Assembly (NCBI RefSeq): GCF_029024465.1
Contig: NZ_CP118950.1
Span: 1,302,001-1,366,000, forward strand
Direction: 5' to 3'
DNA: 64,000 nt
DNA from: Lactococcus garvieae subsp. garvieae
GTDB lineage: Bacteria > Bacillota > Bacilli > Lactobacillales > Streptococcaceae
Each line of letters begins with the position of its first letter. Position 1 is the first letter of the stretch. A program made the position numbers and the translations under genes. The notes beneath the pieces are model-generated. The model ran no database searches, was not told the DNA's origin, and was given only the letters and a program-made list of their open reading frames with translations. Shown piece after piece: positions 15,669-25,410 of this stretch.

Positions 15669-16640
15669 TTTTCCAATAACATAATGAAATGTGCTTGCTT
15701 CTGATTTTGTGAATGTACGGTAGCTTAGTTTTCCTAATCCCATGACATTAGATTCTGAAATGAGAATAGATCCATCACTTCGAACTTGCTCTACAAATGC
15801 AACATGACCATAAGTTTTATCTGCTCCTGCTTGTCCAGGACTAAAACTTAGCGCAGAACCCGCTGTTGGTTTAGTAGTCACTTTATAGCCATTCGCGTTT
15901 TGCCAATCTCCACCATTGCCCATATACGGACTGAAATTTATTCCTACTTGTTTTGCTCGGTAATAAGTATACCATGTACATTGTCCCCAAGGATAGTACC
16001 CATTTTGAGGATATGTACTTAAATTTGCATGGGGTTGAATTGCAGTATAACCTGCAGGAACAGTTGCACTTGAATCCGCATTATTTGCAGAACCTCCAGA
16101 ATTTCCATTACCAGAGCCTGCTCCTCCTGTATTTTCTGCTTGATACCAAGCTATTCCCTCATATTTCCAACCGCTGGAAGCCAAAACATTTTTTTCATAG
16201 CCATCTGCTGTCACAAAATGGGCACCTAAACCAGCCGCTGCATTGAATAAACGGTATACTGGTTTTAAACCTGTACGTGGTGCATAGAAGGCAACACCTT
16301 CTGATTTCCACCCTTTTTGACTTGTTAATACTTTAACTTCATAATTGTCTTTTGTATAAATATGTTCACCAGACCGCGGATTGTAAACACGATTAATCGC
16401 TAAAGATCCATTTTCTGCAGTATTATACTGTTTAAAATTTATACCTTCTCTGATCCAGTCAGAGGATAATGTGGGAAGAGTATTATATTCATACTGACTT
16501 GCAGTATAAAGATGCTCTTTTGAAACTTTATTATAAAGACGATAGACATTGACTTCTGCGGCTGAGGCAGCACTAGCCGAAAAAGCCCCTGCTAAACCGA
16601 GAGTTACAAGAACAACGATAATAAATTCTCTTTTTTTCAT
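15666..16640 (-). CDS. Secreted CHAP-domain peptidoglycan hydrolase with sugar-lectin-like repeats
   Basis: The 324-residue precursor has a signal peptide ending near SAASAAEV (about residue 28). Three repeats of about 40 residues follow (32-70, 82-120, 126-168), with the pattern YRLYN...EHLYT...YE...W..EG. I recognise these as DUF5648-type repeats, thought to bind the cell wall. A Gly/Ser/Asn-rich linker (171-195) leads to a C-terminal CHAP domain with Cys221 (GQCTWYTYY) and His279 (YGHVAFVE), the expected catalytic pair. CHAP domains cut amide bonds in peptidoglycan. A TTG start at 16661 is in frame, but AAGG precedes the ATG at 16640 with good spacing. Confidence 0.88.
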   Translation of the reverse strand: MKKREFIIVVLVTLGLAGAFSASAASAAEVNVYRLYNKVSKEHLYTASQYEYNTLPTLSSDWIREGINFKQYNTAENGSLAINRVYNPRSGEHIYTKDNYEVKVLTSQKGWKSEGVAFYAPRTGLKPVYRLFNAAAGLGAHFVTADGYEKNVLASSGWKYEGIAWYQAENTGGAGSGNGNSGGSANNADSSATVPAGYTAIQPHANLSTYPQNGYYPWGQCTWYTYYRAKQVGINFSPYMGNGGDWQNANGYKVTTKPTAGSALSFSPGQAGADKTYGHVAFVEQVRSDGSILISESNVMGLGKLSYRTFTKSEASTFHYVIGK

Positions 16641-16731
16641 GCTTTTTTCCTTTTTACTCAATCGAATGCCTGACTTCTATTCTCAGATTGTTTTTATTTA
16701 ATAATAAAAACTGTATTTAGTTCATAATTTA

Positions 16732-18042
16732 TTATTTACGTTTACGTGCAATCAAATGAATTGGTGTACCTTCAAAGACAAAGGCTTTACGGATTTGATT
16801 TTCTAAGAAGCGCATATAAGAGAAATGCATCAGTTCTTCTTCATTCACGAAGACCACAAATGTTGGTGGTTTAACAGCAACTTGTGTGGCATAGAAAATC
16901 TTCAAACGTTTCCCTTTATCTGTCGGAGTCGGATTAATTGCTACCGCATCCATAATAACATCATTCAAGACAGAACTTGAAATACGAAGATTTTGTGAAT
17001 GGTGAATTTCCTTAATCATATCTGGAAGTTTATGAAGACGTTGACCTGTTTTAGCTGAAACATAAACAATCGGTGCATAATCAAGGAATTTAAATTTCCA
17101 ACGGATATCGTCTTCGAATTTTTTCATGGTGTAATTGTCTTTTTCAAGTGTATCCCACTTGTTCACCACGAGAAGAATCCCTTTACCTGCATCATGAGCA
17201 AAACCAGCAATCCGCATGTCGTATTCACGAATTCCCTCTTCAGCATTGATGACCATAAGGACAATGTCGCTCCGATCAATGGCACGCATGGCACGCATCA
17301 CAGAATATTTTTCTGTGTTTTCGTAGATTTTCCCAGATTTACGCATCCCTGCTGTATCAATCATGAGGAATTCTTGCCCTTCAGCATCAGTAAAGCTTGT
17401 ATCAATCGCATCACGTGTGGTACCTGCAACAGGGCTCGCAATGACACGGTCTTCTCCGAGAATGGCATTAATCAAACTTGATTTACCAACATTTGGACGA
17501 CCAATCAAACTAAATTTGATGACATCTGGATTTTCTTCTTCTGTTTCTGTGGGTAAGTTTTCAATGATTGCATCAAGTACATCCCCTGTACCCAAGCCGT
17601 GCACCGCAGATACAGGATAAGGTTCTCCCAGTCCAAGTGAATAGAAGTCAAAAATTTCCATTCGACGTTCTGGGTTATCTACTTTATTGACCACAAGGAT
17701 TATTGGTTTATCTGTACGGTAGAGGATTTGTGCTACGTGTTCGTCAGCATCGGTAATTCCTGTTTCTCCATCCACAACGGCTACGATAACATCCGCTTCT
17801 TCCATCGCAATCTCTGCTTGGGCACGGATCTGTGTCATGAAAGGCTCATCCGAAAGTTCAATCCCCCCAGTATCAATAAGCGAGAATTTTTTGTTCAACC
17901 ATTCGCCTGTGGCATAAATACGGTCACGTGTTACTCCAGGAATATCTTCGACAATCGAGATACGTTCTCCAGCAATACGGTTAAAAATCGTCGATTTTCC
18001 GACATTTGGTCGGCCGACAATGGCTACTGTAGGTAGTGTCAT
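16732..18042 (-). CDS. der: Ribosome biogenesis GTPase Der (EngA)
   Basis: The 436-residue essential GTPase acts in 50S assembly. It has two tandem G domains, each with GRPNVGKS (about 10-17 and 183-190), DTGG or DTAG, and NKVD or NKWD motifs, then a KH-like C-terminal domain ending in basic residues. Length and double-domain layout are diagnostic. Confidence 0.97.
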   Translation of the reverse strand: MTLPTVAIVGRPNVGKSTIFNRIAGERISIVEDIPGVTRDRIYATGEWLNKKFSLIDTGGIELSDEPFMTQIRAQAEIAMEEADVIVAVVDGETGITDADEHVAQILYRTDKPIILVVNKVDNPERRMEIFDFYSLGLGEPYPVSAVHGLGTGDVLDAIIENLPTETEEENPDVIKFSLIGRPNVGKSSLINAILGEDRVIASPVAGTTRDAIDTSFTDAEGQEFLMIDTAGMRKSGKIYENTEKYSVMRAMRAIDRSDIVLMVINAEEGIREYDMRIAGFAHDAGKGILLVVNKWDTLEKDNYTMKKFEDDIRWKFKFLDYAPIVYVSAKTGQRLHKLPDMIKEIHHSQNLRISSSVLNDVIMDAVAINPTPTDKGKRLKIFYATQVAVKPPTFVVFVNEEELMHFSYMRFLENQIRKAFVFEGTPIHLIARKRK

Positions 18043-18188
18043 TTATTTTTTTATCCTTTTCTTATCAGTAATATCAGTAATAAGTTTTTTTCTCTTATTC
18101 CTCATCTTCTTCTTTTCATCTCAAAGAGAAAAAGTATGCATTGTAATTATAACATTTTACAGGCTATTTTTATAGCTCTGTCTTTTCA

Positions 18189-18222
18189 GTTTAAAAGTGA
18201 GCCCGAAATTCTTGCTCACTTT
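18189..18222 (-). terminator. Terminator of the AI-2E-family permease gene
   Basis: Stem AAAAGTGAGC/GCTCACTTTT has a U-rich 3' side on the minus strand and lies just after the stop codon. Confidence 0.8.
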
Positions 18223-18225
18223 TTA

Positions 18226-19251
18226 TTATTTTTTTAGTTTTTTAAAGGGAATTTCCTTCACACCGAGAAGATCTAGAGCAAAGTTAAAGATTGGTATTCC
18301 CACGATAAGGCCCCATACACCGAAGAAATGTTCCCCTAAGAAAAGAATCACGAAGGTGTAAAACATGGGCAGTTTTGTCTTATGGGCCATCAGATGCGGG
18401 TTGAGTACATAAGACTCAAGCGCATGGATTAAAGCTACCATAAGTAACACAAAGATGACATCCCTAATCCCTCCGATAGAATAACCGATGATGGATAATG
18501 GAATACAAGAGACAAGTACACCAGCAACGGGAATAAGGCTCAATAGGAAAATCATTACGCCTAAACTCAATAACTCTGGAAAGCCCATGAAGCTTAACGC
18601 AATAAGGGTCAAAACGGTATTGACGAGAGCAATAATAAATTGCGTTTCCAAGACAACACCAAATCCTGTAAAGAATTTGCTTGCCAGATAATAGATATCT
18701 TCAAAGAACCATGCAAAGTCACTTTCCAAGAAAAGAGCTGAGAATTTATTGGTTTCTTTACGATCAATCGTGAAAAAGAAACTCATTAAAAAGGCAAAAA
18801 CAACAATGAGTAACCCTTTCCCAAAACTGGTTACATAATCAACCAAGGTCCCTAAACTGCTTTGCAGCTTATCTGCCAAGTTGTATTCTTTGAAAAGATT
18901 ATATATCGAATCCATCAGCGCACTCTCGCCGTTGCTATTGTTCTGGTAAAACTTACTTACGGCATTGATGAGGTGCGTAAGCTGATTGACCAGTACAGGA
19001 ATATATTCCGTAATGCCTAAGTAGATTAAAAAAAGAATGACACCATATAAGATAAAACCACTAATTTTTCCCGGCAGTTTAATTTTTCGCTCGATAAAGC
19101 TAACAAAACGATAGGCAAGGTAGCTGAAGACGAAAGTCAAAAGCATCAGCGGGAGAATGCTGCGTACAAAATAGAGTACAGCAATGAGAAACGCCAAAAC
19201 GACCCATCTTCTAAGTTTTTCATTTTTTATAAAATTTTGGTAGTATTCCAT
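18226..19251 (-). CDS. AI-2E (PerM/YtvI) family membrane permease
   Basis: The 341-residue protein has about seven or eight transmembrane segments. The middle region carries FFFTIDRKE, and a late segment contains LLSLIPVAGVLVSCIPLSI, typical of this family. Members have been linked to export of autoinducer-2, sodium/proton exchange or unknown small molecules. The substrate here cannot be assigned. It is monocistronic, with its own terminator. Confidence 0.85.
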   Translation of the reverse strand: MEYYQNFIKNEKLRRWVVLAFLIAVLYFVRSILPLMLLTFVFSYLAYRFVSFIERKIKLPGKISGFILYGVILFLIYLGITEYIPVLVNQLTHLINAVSKFYQNNSNGESALMDSIYNLFKEYNLADKLQSSLGTLVDYVTSFGKGLLIVVFAFLMSFFFTIDRKETNKFSALFLESDFAWFFEDIYYLASKFFTGFGVVLETQFIIALVNTVLTLIALSFMGFPELLSLGVMIFLLSLIPVAGVLVSCIPLSIIGYSIGGIRDVIFVLLMVALIHALESYVLNPHLMAHKTKLPMFYTFVILFLGEHFFGVWGLIVGIPIFNFALDLLGVKEIPFKKLKK

Positions 19252-19335
19252 TCATTCACATCCTTCAATTTTTATAGATTAAAAAATTGTTTTTTCACAT
19301 TTTCAAGCTTCTAAATTATATCATGTTTATCATGC

Positions 19336-19364
19336 AAAAAGATACATCTTAAGATGTATCTTTT
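19336..19364 (-). terminator. Terminator of ffh
   Basis: Perfect stem AAGATACATCTTAAGATGTATCTT has a T tail on the minus strand, just after the ffh stop. Confidence 0.85.
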
Positions 19365-19369
19365 GTATT

Positions 19370-20926
19370 TTATTTCTTTTTGCCTTTTTTCATTTTTTTC
19401 TGCGCCCGTTTCATGGCTTGTTTCATGGCAAATTGTGTGGCTTTTCCTTTGAGGCCACCACCGAACATAGCGCTCATATCAGGTGTTCCGGAAGAGGCTC
19501 CTCCTCCCATAAGACCTTGCAAGTCTCCTAGAGAGGACATATCTGGCATGCCTCCAGGCATATTTTTCATGTTTGGCATTTTACCGCCAGCGCCGCCCAT
19601 CATTTGTTGCATCATTGAATTCATGTCACCGTTCATAATGCCTTGCATCATGTCTTTAGACTGGTTGAATTGCTTGATGAACTTATTCACCTCGATAAAA
19701 CTATTGCCTGATCCAGCAGCAATCCGTCGACGACGTGCAGGTGAAAGTTCGACTTCCAATTGACGTTCTGCTGGTGTCATAGAAAGTACGATGGCACGTT
19801 TACGTGCAATGTCTTTCGGATCAACCTTAACATTTTCAATTCCTGGCATTTGTGACATCCCTGGAATCATCTTCATAATGTCTTCCATTGGACCCATGTT
19901 TGTCACTTGGTCAAGCTGTTCTACAAAGTCGCTGTAATCAAAACGATTTTCAGCCATCTTTTCAGCCATCTTCATTGATTGCTCTTCGTCAAACTGCGCT
20001 TGAGCCTTTTCAATCAAGGTCAACATATCCCCCATACCGAGGATACGAGAGCTCATCCGATCAGGATAGAAAGTTTCCAAATCGGTCAGTTTCTCACCTG
20101 TACCAGTAAATTTGATTGGCTTACCTGTAATTTCACGAATAGATAAAGCCGCACCACCGCGGGTATCACCATCAAGTTTAGTAATGATAACACCACTAAT
20201 GTCTAATTTTTCGTCAAACGTTTTCGCTACTTGCGCCGCAACTTGACCTGTCATGGCATCAACAACCAACAGAATTTCCGTTGGTTGTGCAAGAGCTTTA
20301 ATCTCTTGCAACTCGTTCATGAGTTTGTCGTCAATTTCGAGACGCCCTGCCGTATCAATCAAGACATAGTCTTTACGCTCTTCACGTGCTTTAGCAAGAC
20401 CATTTTTAACAATATTTACCGGACTTTCGGCTGTTCCTTCATCATAAACAGGAATGTCGAGTTGTTCACCTAATGTTTTTAATTGGTCAATGGCTGCTGG
20501 ACGATAAACGTCAGCCGCAATCATCATTGGGCGTGCATTTTGTTCTTCTTTAAGTTTTTTAGCAAGTTTACCCGCAAAGGTTGTTTTACCTGCCCCTTGC
20601 AAACCCACCATCATGATGATAGTTGGAATTTTAGGTGATTTGAGTAACTCAGCTTCCCCGCCCCCTAAAATCGCAGTTAATTCTTCGTTAACAATCGAAA
20701 TAATTTGTTGCGCAGGATTTAGTGCTTCTGAGACTTCTGTCCCAATTGCACGTTCACGGATCGCTTTGATAAACTTTTTCACCACAGGAAGAGCAACGTC
20801 GGCTTCGAGAAGGGCCACACGTATTTCTTTCGTGATTTCTGCTACATCTTGTTCTGTAATTTTCTTTTTGCCACGCAAATTTTTAAAGACATTTTGCAAA
20901 CGTTCAGTTAAATTTTCAAAAGCCAT
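19370..20926 (-). CDS. ffh: Signal recognition particle protein Ffh
   Basis: The 518-residue GTPase binds signal sequences and 4.5S RNA and targets ribosomes to the membrane with FtsY. It has an N domain (about 1-85), a G domain with GLQGAGKTT (108-116), DTAGRL and TKLDGD motifs, and an M domain rich in Met. The tail beyond about residue 430 is very rich in Met, Gly and Lys and longer than in many species. No 4.5S RNA gene is visible nearby. Confidence 0.97.
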   Translation of the reverse strand: MAFENLTERLQNVFKNLRGKKKITEQDVAEITKEIRVALLEADVALPVVKKFIKAIRERAIGTEVSEALNPAQQIISIVNEELTAILGGGEAELLKSPKIPTIIMMVGLQGAGKTTFAGKLAKKLKEEQNARPMMIAADVYRPAAIDQLKTLGEQLDIPVYDEGTAESPVNIVKNGLAKAREERKDYVLIDTAGRLEIDDKLMNELQEIKALAQPTEILLVVDAMTGQVAAQVAKTFDEKLDISGVIITKLDGDTRGGAALSIREITGKPIKFTGTGEKLTDLETFYPDRMSSRILGMGDMLTLIEKAQAQFDEEQSMKMAEKMAENRFDYSDFVEQLDQVTNMGPMEDIMKMIPGMSQMPGIENVKVDPKDIARKRAIVLSMTPAERQLEVELSPARRRRIAAGSGNSFIEVNKFIKQFNQSKDMMQGIMNGDMNSMMQQMMGGAGGKMPNMKNMPGGMPDMSSLGDLQGLMGGGASSGTPDMSAMFGGGLKGKATQFAMKQAMKRAQKKMKKGKKK

Positions 20927-21015
20927 AGTTATATTCCAGTTCTATTATTTTATTCAGATAGTTTTATTATACCATATTCTGTCGAGGCTTAAATCCACCA
21001 GAAGTTGGAAAACTT

Positions 21016-21669
21016 CTAATTTTTTTCGGAAAGTTTTTGGATATCTTCAGGACGTCCAATGACAAAGAGTGAATCCCCAATCATGAGTCGCGTATCTCCT
21101 GAGGCGATTTCAACTTTTCCATTGATATGCTTAACATAGCTGATGTTTAAGTCATAGTGAGTAAAATCATCAATTTCAGAAATAACCCGGTTATTCATTT
21201 TACGTGAACATACTTTTACTTCTGCAAACTCAATATTCTCAGCAATATCCACGACATTACTGATGTTCTCAAAGATTAAACTTTCGGCAATCTTACGTCC
21301 CATTTCTACCTCAGGTAGAACCACACGATCAGCACCAATTTTTTCCAAAAGACGATAATGATTTTTATCTACAGCCTTGGTGATGACTTGAGGCACTCCA
21401 GCATCTTTTGCCAGCATAGTCACCAACACAGAAGATTGGATGTCTTCTCCGATGGCTACAACAGCAACATCAAAATCTTGAATACCTATCTCATCCAAGA
21501 CACGCTCATCTTTTGCATCGGCAATGATGGCATTAGGAACCATATCCTTAAAAAGATTGACACGATCTTCATTCTGGTCAATCACAAGCAAATCTGCTTC
21601 CGTTTCAGCAATTGTTTTCGCAACTGCTGAGCCAAAACGTCCCAGACCTATAACAACAAATGATTTCAT
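21016..21669 (-). CDS. ktrA: Potassium uptake regulatory subunit KtrA (RCK protein)
   Basis: The 217-residue cytosolic gating subunit has an RCK_N Rossmann domain with VIGLGRFGSAVA (6-17) and an acidic strand end (LVIDQNE). The RCK_C domain sits in the last 75 or so residues. RCK_C domains of Ktr proteins bind c-di-AMP in related bacteria, and the c-di-AMP phosphodiesterase gdpP lies elsewhere in this window. The gene starts one base after the ktrB stop, with TAGG as a weak ribosome site, so it is probably co-translated. Confidence 0.92.
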   Translation of the reverse strand: MKSFVVIGLGRFGSAVAKTIAETEADLLVIDQNEDRVNLFKDMVPNAIIADAKDERVLDEIGIQDFDVAVVAIGEDIQSSVLVTMLAKDAGVPQVITKAVDKNHYRLLEKIGADRVVLPEVEMGRKIAESLIFENISNVVDIAENIEFAEVKVCSRKMNNRVISEIDDFTHYDLNISYVKHINGKVEIASGDTRLMIGDSLFVIGRPEDIQKLSEKN

Positions 21670-21670
21670 A

Positions 21671-22993
21671 TTAACCTACCATTACCTTTTCTTCAGGGTA
21701 TTTATAAAGCGACTCATGACTGTCTTTGGCATTCAGAGAATAAATAATTGTAAAGACACCAACGCGTCCGATAAACATAAGAAGCCCTACAATAATTTTG
21801 CCGGGAACATTGAGTCCAGGAGTTACTCCCATACTTAGCCCTACGGTCGATAGAGCAGAAATAACTTCGAACAAGAGCTGATCCACGCGGAATTTTGGAT
21901 TGGTTAAGAGCAAGGCAAACGTTGCAATAACCATCATAAAGAAATAGAGAAAGACTGACTCATAAGCTTGTTTGACAACACTTTGTGGAATCGTTCTATT
22001 TTTAAAACTCGTGTGCTTGTCACGTTTAATGATTGAGCGGACGTTAAGGGCTAAAACACCAATCGTTGTCGTTTTTAAACCGCCAGCTGTAGAGCCAGAT
22101 GTACCACCGATAATCATCAACATGATTGTCAAAAAGATACTGGCCTGACTGAACAGGGTGTATTCTTGAATAGAAAAACCCGCAGTTCTCTGGGAAATGG
22201 ATAAGAATAAACTCTGCATGGTAAAAATGGCTGGATTATTACTTACACTTTCAAAATCAGAGATTAAAAAGAGTATCATGCCGCCAAAAATAAGAAAAGT
22301 CGTTGTTGTCAGTGCCAGACGTGTGTGTAAGGACAATTTTCTTTGCTTTTTGTAGTTAAGCAAGTCCATCATAACGATAAAACCTAAGCTTCCGCATACA
22401 ATCATGGAGGCGATGACCATTAAGACATAAGGTGAATGTTCATAAAGCATGAGTGAATTCCCAAACAAATCAAATCCAGCATTACAGTAAGCCGAAATTG
22501 CATGAAACACACTGTACCATAAACCTTTAACCAGTCCAAACTTTGGTACAAAAGCAAAGGACAAGAGGACACTTCCACAAAATTGAATGAGAAAAGAAAT
22601 GATTAATACATTCATAACAACGCGAACGCCTGAGCTCATATCGGATAAGCTGTAAGATTCTTGAATAATCAACCGCGACTTAAGCGACATCTTCTGATTG
22701 AGCAATAAAAAGATACTGACAACTAAAGTCATAAATCCTAACCCACCAATTTCAATCAATAGAAGTATGATGACTTGACCAAAAAGCGACCAGTGAGCGC
22801 TTGTATCAATGACTGTCAAACCTGTAACACAAGTTGCTGATACAGCTGTAAAGAGCGCATCGATAGGATGAGTAAATTGTCCTGTTTTGGAGGAAATCGG
22901 TAAACTCAACAGTGTCCCGCCCACAATGACAAGGGTCAAAAAGGCGATAAAAATAATCTGCAAAGCTGTTAATTTTTTTAAATTTTTCTGCAT
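21671..22993 (-). CDS. ktrB: Potassium channel subunit KtrB (TrkH/KtrB family)
   Basis: The 440-residue membrane protein has four pore-loop repeats typical of Ktr/Trk transporters, including FTAVSATCVTGLTVID and ISAYCNAGFDLFG. The loop IGGTSGSTAGGLKTTTIG follows the third repeat. It forms the ion path for KtrA-gated potassium uptake. The gene is first in a two-gene operon. The 135-bp upstream gap contains no gene. Confidence 0.94.
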   Translation of the reverse strand: MQKNLKKLTALQIIFIAFLTLVIVGGTLLSLPISSKTGQFTHPIDALFTAVSATCVTGLTVIDTSAHWSLFGQVIILLLIEIGGLGFMTLVVSIFLLLNQKMSLKSRLIIQESYSLSDMSSGVRVVMNVLIISFLIQFCGSVLLSFAFVPKFGLVKGLWYSVFHAISAYCNAGFDLFGNSLMLYEHSPYVLMVIASMIVCGSLGFIVMMDLLNYKKQRKLSLHTRLALTTTTFLIFGGMILFLISDFESVSNNPAIFTMQSLFLSISQRTAGFSIQEYTLFSQASIFLTIMLMIIGGTSGSTAGGLKTTTIGVLALNVRSIIKRDKHTSFKNRTIPQSVVKQAYESVFLYFFMMVIATFALLLTNPKFRVDQLLFEVISALSTVGLSMGVTPGLNVPGKIIVGLLMFIGRVGVFTIIYSLNAKDSHESLYKYPEEKVMVG

Positions 22994-23128
22994 AAGATGC
23001 TTGCTTTACTCTCCTGTAGTTACTGTACTGTGAGAACTTGCCATTATCAAAAAAATATAGCAAAAGACAGGCCTTTACTATATGATAATTTTTCAACGTT
23101 CTTGAACAAACACACTCTCCGAAAAGTC

Positions 23129-24865
23129 TTATTCAGACTTTTCAGTGGCTTTATTTGCTTTCTTTTTGTTGCTCTTGTAGCGACGTGTTAATTCTTGTGG
23201 TGCACGAGCTTCCATCACGACAGGAAGAACAACTGGTTTACGACGTGTTTGGTTGTAGAGGAATTTACCAAGAGCATCACGAATCGCGCCCTTAAGTTCT
23301 GACCAGTCAAAAGTTGTTCCTGCAAGATATTTTTCAACGGTTTCATTAACCAAATTTCCTGCATCTTTCATCAAATCACGTGATGTTTTGACATAGACAA
23401 AGCCACGCGTATGGACACGTGTTTGACTGATGATTTTACGGTCGCTCTTACTGATCGTGATAACAGCAATGAAAATACCGTCTTCTGACAAAACTTTACG
23501 GTCACGTAAAACGACTGAGCCAATGTCACCAATACCCGAACCATCAATCATTACGTTTTCTGCTGGCACAGCACCTGCAGGGATCATCTCGTCTTTTTTA
23601 TTAAACGAAACAGACTCCCCTTTTTTAGCGATGAAAATGTGTTCTGGGAGCATGCCCATTTCCATGGCTAATTCAGCATGTGCACGTAACTCACGGTATT
23701 CACCTTGAATAGGGATAAGATTTTTAGGTCGTAAGATATCAATCATAAATTGCAAATCACGCGCATTGGCATGACCTGAAACTTTTAAATCTCCGCCCAA
23801 CATCTTCATCACACCACCTGCACGATAAACGTCATTTTCAATGCGTGCCACTAATGTTTCATAAGCTACTGAAGGAGTTGTTACAGCAAACGCTACATCT
23901 CCTTCTTTAATTTTCACCCATTTGTGGCGTTTGTGCGCCATGTCACCGAGAACTTTTAAAGGTTCACCCATGCGACCTGTTTCAATGATGACAAGTTCAT
24001 CATCAGCGTATTTACTGATTTCATTTGGTTTAATGATTGCTTTTTTATCTTCAATTTGCAACTTTTTCAAACGCGTTGCTGTTTCAACGATTTGGTCCAT
24101 ATCTTGCCCAGTAAAGACGATATGGCGTCCAAGCTTGATTGATGCATCGACTACTTGTTGGATGCGCCCGAGATTCCCTGCGTTACAAGCAATGATGACA
24201 CGGCCTTGTGCTTCATCAATTGTATCGAATATTTTTTCGTAGATTTCATGTTCACTTGCAGATTGAGCTGTTGACAAAGCATTTGGTGAGCTTGAAAGTA
24301 AAGCAAGGACTTTACTGCTTCCAATTTCAGCGAGGCGTCGCATGTTTGTACGGTAACCAGGAGCAACGGCTGGATCAAAGCGGAAATCTCCTGTATAAAC
24401 AATGTTCCCAGAGTCCGTTCCAATGACAATCCCCATTGATTCTGGGATTGTATGTGTTGTGGAGAAGAAGGAAATTACAGCTTGACCAAAATCAATTTCT
24501 GTTTCTTCGTTGACCACGTGGAAGTCCTTAAATTTCTTGCTACCGTCATAGTTACGCACATTGATCTTTGCAAGTTCAATCGTCAGTTCACTCCCAAATA
24601 CAGGGACACGTAATTCTGAAACGATATAAGGTAATGCGCCAATCGAATCCGCATGGCCATGTGTCAAGAAAATTCCCGCCACACGATCAGCATTTTCAAC
24701 CAAATAGTCAATATCCGGAATAACAAAGTCAATCCCTAACATATCACTGTCTGCATATTTCAGTCCTGCATCGAGAACGAAGATTTGTTCGTTCACCTCT
24801 GCTAAGTACATATTTTTACCAAATTCGCGTACACCGCCTAAGGGTGTAATTTTTATATCTGCCAT
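23129..24865 (-). CDS. rnjB: Ribonuclease J2
   Basis: The 578-residue metallo-beta-lactamase/beta-CASP protein belongs to the RNase J family, which has 5'-exonuclease and endonuclease activity in mRNA decay and rRNA maturation. The HxHxDH metal motif reads HGHADS at about 69-74, with Ser in place of the last His. That substitution is typical of the J2 paralogue, which is weakly active alone and works with RNase J1. The C-terminal domain ends in a Lys-rich tail. A small hairpin, GAAAAGTC/GACTTTTC, overlaps the stop codon. Confidence 0.92.
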   Translation of the reverse strand: MADIKITPLGGVREFGKNMYLAEVNEQIFVLDAGLKYADSDMLGIDFVIPDIDYLVENADRVAGIFLTHGHADSIGALPYIVSELRVPVFGSELTIELAKINVRNYDGSKKFKDFHVVNEETEIDFGQAVISFFSTTHTIPESMGIVIGTDSGNIVYTGDFRFDPAVAPGYRTNMRRLAEIGSSKVLALLSSSPNALSTAQSASEHEIYEKIFDTIDEAQGRVIIACNAGNLGRIQQVVDASIKLGRHIVFTGQDMDQIVETATRLKKLQIEDKKAIIKPNEISKYADDELVIIETGRMGEPLKVLGDMAHKRHKWVKIKEGDVAFAVTTPSVAYETLVARIENDVYRAGGVMKMLGGDLKVSGHANARDLQFMIDILRPKNLIPIQGEYRELRAHAELAMEMGMLPEHIFIAKKGESVSFNKKDEMIPAGAVPAENVMIDGSGIGDIGSVVLRDRKVLSEDGIFIAVITISKSDRKIISQTRVHTRGFVYVKTSRDLMKDAGNLVNETVEKYLAGTTFDWSELKGAIRDALGKFLYNQTRRKPVVLPVVMEARAPQELTRRYKSNKKKANKATEKSE

Positions 24866-24900
24866 TTATTTATTAATTTAAACCTTTCTTATTTCGTAAT

Positions 24901-24925
24901 AAAAGGGATTGGCATTCCAATCCCT
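24901..24925 (-). terminator. Terminator of the DUF1801-like gene
   Basis: Stem AGGGATTGG/CCAATCCCT with an AATG loop is followed by TTTTATT on the minus strand. Confidence 0.8.
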
Positions 24926-24984
24926 ACCGAGAATACTTATTATAAGTATAACTCAAAGCAAGCAAAAAATCAATCAAATATGCG

Positions 24985-25386
24985 TCAATCCCTCATATCA
25001 TGCGGTTTATCGTCACTTAATATTTTTAAGCTTTCCCGTATATCCTCTGCGTATTTTGCGAAAAATTTTTGATTTTTAATCCGCAAACAACCTCGTCCTA
25101 TCGCTGATTTTGGAAATCGCTCCTGTAAAGCCACATTACTTCCATAAAAATAGAGCGCAACATAATTTTTTTGAGCAGAAATATTAAGCATTCCAGCTTC
25201 TTCATAACCAGGACTTGGGTGAGGATTTGATCCCACAGCGAGGGCTGAAAATGTTCTTCCATTATCAAAATAACGCAAGTCTTCCTCTGGAAACACTGTC
25301 CCAACCAATTGCGTAACTTGTCTTAAAAGTTGTGGATCAGGTGACTGTGCAATGTAGTCCTCTATCTCCTCTGCGCTTATGTACAT
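24985..25386 (-). CDS. DUF1801-like small protein
   Basis: The 133-residue cytosolic protein starts MYISAEEIEDYI. Its central strands (GMLNISAQKNYVALYFYG) and the later RFPKSAIGRGCLRIKN resemble the DUF1801 fold (YdhG-like). The function of that family is not established. GAGGAG sits five bases before this ATG, so it is preferred over an in-frame start at 25410. It follows the alpha/beta hydrolase gene by 24 bases and is probably co-transcribed with it. Confidence 0.65.
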   Translation of the reverse strand: MYISAEEIEDYIAQSPDPQLLRQVTQLVGTVFPEEDLRYFDNGRTFSALAVGSNPHPSPGYEEAGMLNISAQKNYVALYFYGSNVALQERFPKSAIGRGCLRIKNQKFFAKYAEDIRESLKILSDDKPHDMRD

Positions 25387-25410
25387 CCCAGCTCCTCGCT
25401 TTTCTTTCAA

